This document shows, one piece after another, positions 18,801-26,187 of a stretch of 64,000 nt of DNA. Position numbers and translations under genes: made by a program. The stretch is taken from positions 124,001 through 188,000 of the forward strand of contig JAEUHN010000005.1 in the NCBI GenBank assembly GCA_016795365.1, written 5' to 3'. This DNA is from Verrucomicrobiaceae bacterium. Its GTDB lineage: Bacteria; Verrucomicrobiota; Verrucomicrobiia; Verrucomicrobiales; Verrucomicrobiaceae. Positions within the stretch are counted from its first letter, which is position 1; each line of letters opens with the position of its first letter. The notes under the pieces were generated by a model. That model saw only the letters and a program-made list of their open reading frames with translations, was not told the DNA's origin and did not search any database.

Positions 18801-19871
18801 ATGAAACGCTGGCGCATCGCAGGCATCAACTTTGATCACTTTCACATGGGCGACCTGCTGCGGCAGGCGTCTGAGCATCCGAACGTGCAAATCGTCGGCA
18901 TCTCGGACGAGCAGACCGAGCGCATGGTGGAGGCCACGCGGAATTTCGACCTCTCGCCCGAGCAAGTCTTCACTGATTATCGCGCCTGCATCGAGCAGAC
19001 GAAACCCGACATCGTGATCCTTTGCCCGGCCGCATCGAAGCACGGCGAGTGGGTGACCAAGGTGGCTCCGTTCGGCACGCACATCATCATGGAGAAGCCG
19101 TTCGCGGGCTCGCTGGCGGAAGCCGATGAGATGGTCGCAGCGATGAAGCCCACGGGCAAGCTGCTCGCGATCAACTGGCCGCTGGTCTGGTCGGCGGGGC
19201 ATCAGACGGCGTATCGCCTGATCCAGGAAGGGCTCATCGGCGAGGTGCGCGAGTTCCATCACAGTGGAGGCAATCGCGGGCCTTTGTATCACGGCGCAGA
19301 CAAGATCGACAAGGAACCGACGGCAGAGGAGAAAGCTGCGAGTTGGTTTTACAGCAAGGCCTTGGGTGGTGGTTCGCTGCTCGATTACATGGGCTACGGC
19401 ACGACGCTGGGCACGTGGCACTTGGGCATGAAGAAGCCGCTCGAAGTCACCTGTGCCTGGGATATTCCGCCAGGCCTTGATGTGGATGAGCACGCCGTCG
19501 CGGTGGTTCGTTACGCCTTTGGTCTGAGTAAGACGGAGACGCGCTGGGGCACCTTCACCGATCCCTGGACGCACCAACCTCAGCCCGTGTGCGGTTTTGT
19601 CATCAAAGGCACGGACGGCACGATCTCGATCCCGGATTACTGCGAGCATCTGCGCGTGCAGACACGTTCGCAGCCCGAGGGCTGCGATATTCCCGTGGAG
19701 CCATTGTCAGGGCCGAACCGCAACCCGATCGAGCATGTCATCCACCACCTGGAGACCGGCGCGCCACTCATCGGACCGCTCACCATCGAGTGCTCGCGCA
19801 TCGGCCAGCAGATTGTGGATACCGCCTTCGCGAGTGCCACGGCCAAACGCACGCTGCCATTGATCGGTTAG
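18801..19871 (+). CDS. Gfo/Idh/MocA family oxidoreductase
   Basis: The product is 356 residues, normal for the family. The N-terminal Rossmann domain starts WRIAGINFDHFHMG; the usual GxGxxG loop is replaced by G-I-N-F-D-H, so cofactor binding may be unusual. The family hallmark EKP is at residues 98-100 (HIIMEKPFAG), where the lysine normally helps orient the substrate and NAD(P). The C-terminal alpha/beta part (residues ~130-356) fits the substrate domain. It probably oxidises or reduces a sugar or polyol derivative with NAD(P); the substrate is unknown. Its TAG stop shares bases with the TAA stop of the convergent glycosyltransferase gene. Confidence 0.88.
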   Translation: MKRWRIAGINFDHFHMGDLLRQASEHPNVQIVGISDEQTERMVEATRNFDLSPEQVFTDYRACIEQTKPDIVILCPAASKHGEWVTKVAPFGTHIIMEKPFAGSLAEADEMVAAMKPTGKLLAINWPLVWSAGHQTAYRLIQEGLIGEVREFHHSGGNRGPLYHGADKIDKEPTAEEKAASWFYSKALGGGSLLDYMGYGTTLGTWHLGMKKPLEVTCAWDIPPGLDVDEHAVAVVRYAFGLSKTETRWGTFTDPWTHQPQPVCGFVIKGTDGTISIPDYCEHLRVQTRSQPEGCDIPVEPLSGPNRNPIEHVIHHLETGAPLIGPLTIECSRIGQQIVDTAFASATAKRTLPLIG

Positions 19872-21874
19872 CGCACGATTGGAGCCTGCACGTAGATGTG
19901 GTAGCTGAACATGGCTTCGAGCCCCTTCATGTCCTTGAAGTGAACGAAGTCGGGTGACTGTGCCACACGCTTCATGAGGTCGGGCGAGCGATGGGCGCTC
20001 TCGCGCAGTCCTGCGAAATAGACGAAGACCGGACGCGCCTCCGTTTTGCCGCGAGCGAGGAGAGCATCCACGTCTCCGGCTTTCTCCAGGATCGTCACGT
20101 CGGGATCATAGCTTTGCGACTGACGGTCACTCACGCCGAAGACGCCCGTGAGGGCCTCGGGTTTCTTCTCGTAAATGGCCTCGACGGTCTGGCGGATCGG
20201 CTGACGATCGTGATTCACAAAGATGGATCGAGGCTTCTGCGTGCCGATGCCGTAAAGACCCACCAGCACCAAGACCAGCACGGCCGGGAACACCTGGAAA
20301 CGAACGGCCGCCAGACCGCAGGCGAGTGCGAGCGGGATCAGCAGGTAGATGTAATACATCGCGAGGTTCGGATGGTTCTGCACGTGGGCGTGCCAGAGGC
20401 TGAGACCTCCGGCAATGGTGAGGCCGAGGATGCTGACGCGCGCTGCCACATTCTCGAACGGCGCGACGATGAAGCCCAGGAAGGCCAGGAAGAGAACGCC
20501 CCAGCCGAGGATACTGGTGGCATCGAAGCTCGGTCCCCGCATCTGCTCCCAACTGGTGCCAATGTGCTCGGTGCTGTCCGCATTGATCTGCATAATGCCA
20601 GCAGCGAGGTGCGAACCCAGGTCATAGATCCAGCCGGAGTCTGGTCTGAGGTTGTTCGAGTAACCATGGGAGAGGAAGCCGGCCATCTGCGGCACGGACG
20701 GAAGCGTCCACCAGATGACAGGGATCGCAGCGATCAGATTGAAGGCGATCAAGGCAGCGATGCGTCGAGGCTGGCGCTTCACCATGCATTCGATCAAGGC
20801 GACGGCGTTGATGCCAATCGCGACATAAATAGCACCGCCGAAGCTGAGCAGGAATCCAGCTTCTCCGATCGCGAAGAGCAGCCAGTGCTTGAGTTCGTGA
20901 TGGCGCAGCGCACGCACCAGACCCAGGAGGGCAAGGCAGATGAAGAACAAGCAGAGCGAGTAGCCCTTCGCCTCCGCAGCGTAGCGCACATGCCACGGAT
21001 GCAGCGCAAGCATCCAGCCCGCCCCCACGCCGACCCACGGCAGGCCAAACTCCCAGCCCAGCATGGCGAGCAGGGCGATCGTCAGCACGCCTGCTAGCAG
21101 CGAAGGCAGTCGAAGGGCGGTCTCGTTGAAGTCACTGGGCTTGGCATCCTTGTTGATCAAGCGCCAGGCGCTCAGTGATACGCGGCTGAGCAGCGAGTGG
21201 AGGAGGTGGTTGTTGCCGTTGTGATTCTCGAACAGCGTTTCATTCCACTCCACGGCTTCGAATTGCTTGCCTCGCTGGCCTTCGTCCGGTGCCTTCCACT
21301 CGCCGTGAGCAAAGCGGCGCATGGCATACTCTTCATCGTTCCACAGGCTGTGGCTCATGGCCGGCATGCGCAACCAAGCGCCCGCTGCCATGGCGGCCAC
21401 CATGAGCACGTAGAAGATCGGGCGTGCGGACAGTAGCTTCGCGAAGCCCGTGTCCCCGGCGTTCTCAGCATCGGCTTCTTCCTCGACGGCTCGCTCCTGG
21501 CCCTCGAGTTCACCATGAGGCAACCACCAGCGGCTGGTGAGCAGCAGCACCACGACAATGCCCAAGGCGATGCCCGCACCGTAGAAGGTGCCGATCATGC
21601 CGTGCTCCTTGGCGCGCAGGATCTTCGGGTGCTGCACCTCGCACTTGAGCCAGTTGCCAAACTCGGTGACGGACTTCGGATTCTGAATCTCGGGTGCTTC
21701 CTTCACGATGCGCTGGATGACGGACTTTGACCACGGCAGCGGCCCCGAGTAGAGCTTTGCAAACGCACCGATGAAGACCAGCAGCAGCACGACCTGCAAG
21801 ATGCGATGTGCGCGTTCGCGGCTGTGAATGACTTCTTCAGCTTCCTGATGATCGGTTTCGGTGCGGTAAAACAT
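19868..21874 (-). CDS. GT39-type membrane glycosyltransferase (ArnT/PMT-like)
   Basis: The product is 668 residues from the ATG at 21874; a TTG at 21934 would give 20 more residues. An N-terminal membrane segment (ILQVVLLLVFIGAFAKLY) is followed by a soluble stretch and then about a dozen hydrophobic segments. The first large loop carries SLWNDEEYAMRRF (around residue 178), matching the D-E motif that binds metal and lipid-linked sugar donor in GT39/ArnT-type enzymes. The C-terminal ~130 residues form a soluble domain. It should transfer a sugar from a polyprenyl-phosphate donor to a lipid or protein on the outer face of the inner membrane. The acceptor is unknown and no cell-envelope cluster surrounds it. 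Confidence 0.8.
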   Translation of the reverse strand: MFYRTETDHQEAEEVIHSRERAHRILQVVLLLVFIGAFAKLYSGPLPWSKSVIQRIVKEAPEIQNPKSVTEFGNWLKCEVQHPKILRAKEHGMIGTFYGAGIALGIVVVLLLTSRWWLPHGELEGQERAVEEEADAENAGDTGFAKLLSARPIFYVLMVAAMAAGAWLRMPAMSHSLWNDEEYAMRRFAHGEWKAPDEGQRGKQFEAVEWNETLFENHNGNNHLLHSLLSRVSLSAWRLINKDAKPSDFNETALRLPSLLAGVLTIALLAMLGWEFGLPWVGVGAGWMLALHPWHVRYAAEAKGYSLCLFFICLALLGLVRALRHHELKHWLLFAIGEAGFLLSFGGAIYVAIGINAVALIECMVKRQPRRIAALIAFNLIAAIPVIWWTLPSVPQMAGFLSHGYSNNLRPDSGWIYDLGSHLAAGIMQINADSTEHIGTSWEQMRGPSFDATSILGWGVLFLAFLGFIVAPFENVAARVSILGLTIAGGLSLWHAHVQNHPNLAMYYIYLLIPLALACGLAAVRFQVFPAVLVLVLVGLYGIGTQKPRSIFVNHDRQPIRQTVEAIYEKKPEALTGVFGVSDRQSQSYDPDVTILEKAGDVDALLARGKTEARPVFVYFAGLRESAHRSPDLMKRVAQSPDFVHFKDMKGLEAMFSYHIYVQAPIVR

Positions 21875-22012
21875 GGCAGCGCGGATGGAGGTTGGGAGTG
21901 CGGCATTCTGCGCAGACGCGGGCGCGATGGTCAAATGGCAATTCTCAGGGCATCGAGAACGACAGTCATCGGTCGCTTGGACAAACGACTCTGATGAGGC
22001 AGTCTGCGAGCC

Positions 22013-22720
22013 ATGAAACTCGACCGTCTGCTAGCTCGTCATCAGCACATGGGCCGCACAGCGGCTCATCGGGTGCTTGCGCAGGGGCTTGTGGCGGTGG
22101 GGGGCGTGGTGCGGCGTGATGGGCACTACGAGGTGGATCGTTTTGATGAGGTCACGCTCGATGGTGAAGTCATCCAGGCGGGTGAGCGGGCCATCTATCT
22201 GATGCTGCACAAGCCGGTGGGCTGGCTCAGTGCCACGAAGGATGCACAGCATCCCACGGTGATCGACTTGATCGATGAGCCGGACAAGGCCTCGCTGCAT
22301 CTCGCGGGTCGTCTTGATCGCAGCACGTCGGGGCTGGTGCTGCTGACCAATGATGGCCAGTGGTCCAAGCGCGTGATGGATGCGGAGCACCGGGTGCCAA
22401 AGGTGTATCGTGTGCAGACTCAGGAGCCGATGCGAGAGGAGGATGTGGAGGCCTTCGCCCAGGGATTTCATTTCCCTACCGAGGACATCATCACTCTGCC
22501 TGCCACACTGGAGATCATCGGCGTGCGCGAGGCGCGGCTGACCTTGCACGAAGGTCGCTACCATCAGGTGAAGCGGATGTTCCACCGGGTGCAGAATCGC
22601 GTGATCGCGCTGCATCGTGAGAGCGTGGGAGAGTTGTCGCTGGGGCAGCTGGCTCCGGGGCAATGGCGGCCTCTGACGGCTGCGGAAGTGGCGGGATTCC
22701 TGGCTACGGGTTGCGACTGA
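22013..22720 (+). CDS. rsuA: Pseudouridine synthase, RsuA/RluB family
   Basis: The product is 235 residues. An S4 RNA-binding domain covers about residues 1-55 (MKLDRLLARHQHMGRTAAHR). The catalytic domain has the family signature LAGRLDRSTSGLVLLTNDG, with catalytic Asp102, and the C-terminal EGRYHQVKRMF motif. Length and domain order match RsuA, which makes pseudouridine at position 516 of 16S rRNA; RluB/RluE-like enzymes that act on 23S rRNA are close relatives, so the exact site is inferred. It is divergent from the glycosyltransferase gene and 62 bases upstream of the cyanophycin-synthetase-like gene. Confidence 0.88.
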   Translation: MKLDRLLARHQHMGRTAAHRVLAQGLVAVGGVVRRDGHYEVDRFDEVTLDGEVIQAGERAIYLMLHKPVGWLSATKDAQHPTVIDLIDEPDKASLHLAGRLDRSTSGLVLLTNDGQWSKRVMDAEHRVPKVYRVQTQEPMREEDVEAFAQGFHFPTEDIITLPATLEIIGVREARLTLHEGRYHQVKRMFHRVQNRVIALHRESVGELSLGQLAPGQWRPLTAAEVAGFLATGCD

Positions 22721-22782
22721 TCTTGCGACGAAGTCCGTGACGGCGCTTGCGCTTGTGCTGCTCTCGCCTCTACGTATCGCCC

Positions 22783-24945
22783 ATGCCCGATCTCGACATA
22801 CGTGACATCCACATTCTTCGCGGCCCCAACATCTGGGCCAACTACCCGGTGCTCGAAGCCTGGGTGGACCTCGGCGGGCTCAATGATGCTTCATCGGAAG
22901 AGGTGCCAGGCTTCAATGCGCGGCTGAAGTCGTGGTTGCCAGGCATGATCGAGCATCGGTGCAGCGAAGGCGTGCGCGGTGGCTTTTTCCAGCGTTTGGA
23001 TCGCGGGACCTATCCGGCCCATGTGCTGGAGCATGTGACGCTGGAGCTTCAGACGCTCGCGGGGCACAAGGTGGGCTATGGCAAGGCGCGCCACACTTGC
23101 GTGGACGGACTTTACAAGGTGATTGTGCGTTACATCGACGAGGCGGTGGGCGAGGCCTGCCTGCGCTCGGCTCGGGAGTTGTTGCTCGCTGCCTACACGG
23201 GGAAGGAGTTCGATGTGAAGGCGGAGGTGGAGCGCTTGCAGCAGATCGTGGATCGCAACGCGCTCGGCCCGAGCACGACTGCCATGGTGGATGCGGCGCG
23301 CGAGCGAGGCATTCCATGGCGCCGCCTGCAGGAAGGGCGCAGCTTGATTCAGTTCGGCCAGGGCGCGAAGCAACGCAAAATCTGGACGGCTGAGACGGAC
23401 CGCACCGGTGCCATCGCGGAATACATCGCGCAGAACAAGGACCTCACACGGTCCACGCTGAAGGCAGCCGGGGTGCCTGTGCCTGAGGGACGCACGGTCT
23501 CAGATCCTGAGGATGCCTGGGATGCTGCGCAAGACATTGGCATACCCGTGGTGGTGAAGCCGCTGGATGCGAATCACGGTCGTGGTGTATTCATCGATTT
23601 GGAAACCAAGGAGCAGGTGGTCGAGTCCTACCACGAGGCGCTCAAGGAAGGCAGTGCGGTGATGGTGGAGAAGTTCATCCCTGGAGTTGATCACCGCTTG
23701 CTGGTGGTAGGCAGCCAGATGATCGCCGCCAGCCGGGGCGATCCAGCGATCGTTGTCGGTGATGGTCGGCAGACCATCGTTGAATTGATCGAATCGCAGC
23801 TCAATTCCGATCCGCGTCGCGGGGAGCTGGAGACCTGTCCGTGGGACAAGATCGACACCGTGAAGTGGGACCCTGTCATCCTCCGCGATCTGCAAAGCCA
23901 GGGCTATCAAACCGACTCGATTCCACGCGATGGCGAGCGCGTGATGGTCGCGCGTTTTGCCAACTGGGCGATCGACATCACGGATGATGTCCATCCCACC
24001 GTGCGTGCGAATGTGGTCATCGCCGCGCAGTCGGCGGGCCTGGACATCTGTGGTGTGGACGTGGTGTGTGTGGACATCAGCCGGCCCTTGGAGGAGCAGG
24101 GCGGTGCCATCGTGGAGATCAATGCCAGCCCTGGCTTGCTCATGCATCTCAAGCCCGCCGTCGGCAAGGTGCGCCCGGTTGGCGAGGCGATTATCGACAT
24201 GATGTTCGCGCCTGGCGAAGATGGTCGCATCCCCGTGATCGGCGTCACCGGCACGCATGGGAAGACCACGACCGTTCGGCTGATTGCGCACTTGATGGAG
24301 GCGACCGGAAAGTTCATCGGCGTCGCATCGAGTGACGGGGTGCGCTTTGGAAACCGGGTGTCCAAGGCCCTCGCCGGGGATCGCATCGCGGGCTCTCATG
24401 GTGTGCTCACGCATCCCTGGACAGAGCTTGCCGTGTGCGAGGCAGGATCGGAGAGCATCCTGCTGGAAGGCATGGGATTCGATCGCTGCCACATTGCCGT
24501 CGTGCTCAACGTGGGCACCGAGGAGCTAGGCTTTGCCTACATCGACACGGTGGAACAGATGGCCAAGGTGAAGCGCTGCGTGGTGGACATCGTGCTGCCC
24601 ACCGGCACGGCCGTGCTCAATGCCGATGATCCGCATGTGGCGGCCATGGCCGAGTATTGCAAGGGGCGAGTGCTCTACGTGACACGCGATCCAGCCAATG
24701 CGGTGGTGGTGGCGCATCGTGCCAATGGTGGTGGCGCCGTGGTGTTGCGTGAGGGCGTGATCTGCATCGCCGAGGGACCCGATGAACGGGCGCTCTGTCC
24801 CCTGGCGGAGGCTGGCATTCCCACCTCGGGGCCGTTTGAATTCCACACCGAAAACGTGCTGGCCTCCGTGGGTGCCGCAGCTGCGTTTGGGCTGGAGGAC
24901 CAGGCCATCATCGAGCGCCTGAGGAGTTTTGATGTTCGCTCGTGA
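22783..24945 (+). CDS. Cyanophycin synthetase-like enzyme lacking the C-terminal Mur-ligase lobe
   Basis: The product is 720 residues from the ATG at 22783 (MPDLDIRDIHILRGPNIW), against about 870-900 in classical CphA. It has the CphA N-terminal domain (~1-160), an ATP-grasp domain (~200-470; VVKPLDANHGRGV and AIVEINASPGLLMH), and the Mur-ligase-type central domain with an intact P-loop GVTGTHGKTT (487-496). It then ends with LRSFDVRS, exactly where the central domain would pass into the C-terminal ligase lobe. The ETARGGILR-type segment is replaced by CEAGSESILLEG, and the DHLG motif by EELG (580-583). There is no room for the missing lobe before apt. Classical CphA adds Asp and then Arg to a nitrogen-storage polymer; the ATP-grasp step may remain while the second ligation may be lost or need a partner. 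It could also make a different amino-acid amide. Confidence 0.8.
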   Translation: MPDLDIRDIHILRGPNIWANYPVLEAWVDLGGLNDASSEEVPGFNARLKSWLPGMIEHRCSEGVRGGFFQRLDRGTYPAHVLEHVTLELQTLAGHKVGYGKARHTCVDGLYKVIVRYIDEAVGEACLRSARELLLAAYTGKEFDVKAEVERLQQIVDRNALGPSTTAMVDAARERGIPWRRLQEGRSLIQFGQGAKQRKIWTAETDRTGAIAEYIAQNKDLTRSTLKAAGVPVPEGRTVSDPEDAWDAAQDIGIPVVVKPLDANHGRGVFIDLETKEQVVESYHEALKEGSAVMVEKFIPGVDHRLLVVGSQMIAASRGDPAIVVGDGRQTIVELIESQLNSDPRRGELETCPWDKIDTVKWDPVILRDLQSQGYQTDSIPRDGERVMVARFANWAIDITDDVHPTVRANVVIAAQSAGLDICGVDVVCVDISRPLEEQGGAIVEINASPGLLMHLKPAVGKVRPVGEAIIDMMFAPGEDGRIPVIGVTGTHGKTTTVRLIAHLMEATGKFIGVASSDGVRFGNRVSKALAGDRIAGSHGVLTHPWTELAVCEAGSESILLEGMGFDRCHIAVVLNVGTEELGFAYIDTVEQMAKVKRCVVDIVLPTGTAVLNADDPHVAAMAEYCKGRVLYVTRDPANAVVVAHRANGGGAVVLREGVICIAEGPDERALCPLAEAGIPTSGPFEFHTENVLASVGAAAAFGLEDQAIIERLRSFDVRS

Positions 24946-25000
24946 GGCGGGAGGAGTTTGGGTTTGAAAGACCAGCAAGGCTCGCCACTCTCGCCGCACC

Positions 25001-25534
25001 ATGAGTGCTTCCTCCCTCGAACGCCTTCGCTCTGCCATCCGTGACGTGCCCGATTTCCCGCAGCCGGGCATCATCTTCAAGGACATCACTCCCGTGCTGG
25101 CGGATGCCGAACTCCTTCGCCTGGCCATCGACGGCATGGCCGAGGTGGTCGCAGGTCAACGAGTGGACAAAATCGTGGGCATCGACGCCCGTGGTTTCAT
25201 CTTTGGTTCGATGCTCGCTCAGAAGCTGGGCACGGGATTCATCCCCGCACGCAAGAAGGGCAAGCTGCCCTGGAAAACGCGAGGCCTGGACTATGCGCTC
25301 GAATACGGCACGAACTCGATCGAGATGCACGAGGATGCGATCACTCCAGGCGAGCATGTGCTGCTGGCGGATGATTTGCTCGCCACGGGCGGCACTGCAG
25401 GAGCGGCGCTGCAACTGATGGAGATGGCCCAGGCCAAGATCGTCGGCGCGGTCTTCTTCATCGAGCTGGGCTTCCTCGGCGGGCGCGACAAAGTCTCGTC
25501 CTTTGGTCCAGTGCATTCGTTGCTGACGTTTTAA
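25001..25534 (+). CDS. apt: Adenine phosphoribosyltransferase
   Basis: The product is 177 residues, the normal length for Apt. The N-terminus has IRDVPDFPQPGIIFKDITPV, typical of the enzyme. VDKIVGIDARGFIFGS follows, and the PRPP-binding motif VLLADDLLATGGTAGA is at about residues 120-135. It converts adenine and PRPP to AMP in the cytoplasm (purine salvage). It starts 55 bases after the cyanophycin-synthetase-like gene on the same strand. No ribosome-binding site is visible before the ATG. Confidence 0.95.
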   Translation: MSASSLERLRSAIRDVPDFPQPGIIFKDITPVLADAELLRLAIDGMAEVVAGQRVDKIVGIDARGFIFGSMLAQKLGTGFIPARKKGKLPWKTRGLDYALEYGTNSIEMHEDAITPGEHVLLADDLLATGGTAGAALQLMEMAQAKIVGAVFFIELGFLGGRDKVSSFGPVHSLLTF

Positions 25535-25556
25535 GTGTCTCGCTCAGGGAGCAGAT

Positions 25557-25616
25557 TCAGTGTCTTCTGGTGGAACTCGAAGGACACGAATCGACCACCA
25601 TCTCACGAGTCACTGA
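25557..25616 (-). terminator. Nested imperfect hairpin at convergent gene ends
   Basis: On the + strand, TCAGTG (25557-25562) pairs with CACTGA (25611-25616), and inside it TGGTGG (25568-25573) pairs with CCACCA (25595-25600), with unpaired loops between. The structure spans the gap between apt and the convergent membrane-protein gene and includes the latter's stop codon. There is no T-tract, so its role as a terminator is only a suggestion. Confidence 0.25.
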
Positions 25617-26077
25617 TTCCAGCGACGTAAGGGTTCGACCAGCAGGTGAGCCACCGCTGGAATGATCACAAAAATCATGGTGGCTGGTCTCGGCTCTATG
25701 CGCGCAAGCATGAGGCTGAAGCCTGGAGTTACGAGCGACATGACATCTGCTAAAAACAGGGTCACCATAAGATCCTGAATGCGGAGACGAATTCTGATCA
25801 CGCGAAACAAAAGCCAGAGACAGAGTCCTAGCCCCGTAAGGACCGACACATGCCCATATGTCCAGCGGAAGTCTAAAAGCCGCGCCTGAAAAGTTGGGAA
25901 GGCAAACCAAGCGATGATGAAGGCTGCCATATAGACCATAGTCCACACACGTCCCCACCGAATCTGGCGTGAAGTAAAGTGAACCGGTGTCATCCACCAA
26001 ATCCAGAATACCGGAAGGACGGTGAGTCCAAGCCAGAAGAATGCTCGTCCGCGAGTTGATTCCAGATTGGTGTTCAT
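25610..26077 (-). CDS. Hypothetical membrane protein
   Basis: The product is 155 residues from the ATG at 26077 (MNTNLESTRGRAFFWLGL). About four hydrophobic segments are visible (near residues 12-30, 45-62, 75-95 and 100-145). The family is not recognised. In-frame sequence upstream reads FLLCVLSGCHSE, which resembles a lipoprotein signal, but it has only a TTG available as a start, so the ATG is preferred. The gene is divergent from glnD, and about 110 bases separate the two starts. Confidence 0.55.
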   Translation of the reverse strand: MNTNLESTRGRAFFWLGLTVLPVFWIWWMTPVHFTSRQIRWGRVWTMVYMAAFIIAWFAFPTFQARLLDFRWTYGHVSVLTGLGLCLWLLFRVIRIRLRIQDLMVTLFLADVMSLVTPGFSLMLARIEPRPATMIFVIIPAVAHLLVEPLRRWNQ

Positions 26078-26187
26078 GACGATTGGTTTTGTAACAGGTC
26101 TGGGCTCGCTATGACAACCCGAAAGCACGCACAAAAGAAACGTTACTCCTTTGAAGTCGCGAGAATCTTGGTCATGCTCACGGCTTC

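Noticed and set aside
26078-26134. Lipoprotein signal (LSGC) upstream of the four-helix membrane protein at 25610-26077
   Set aside because: Only a TTG start is available directly before the motif and an in-frame stop lies shortly upstream; the ATG at 26077 gives a normal membrane protein.
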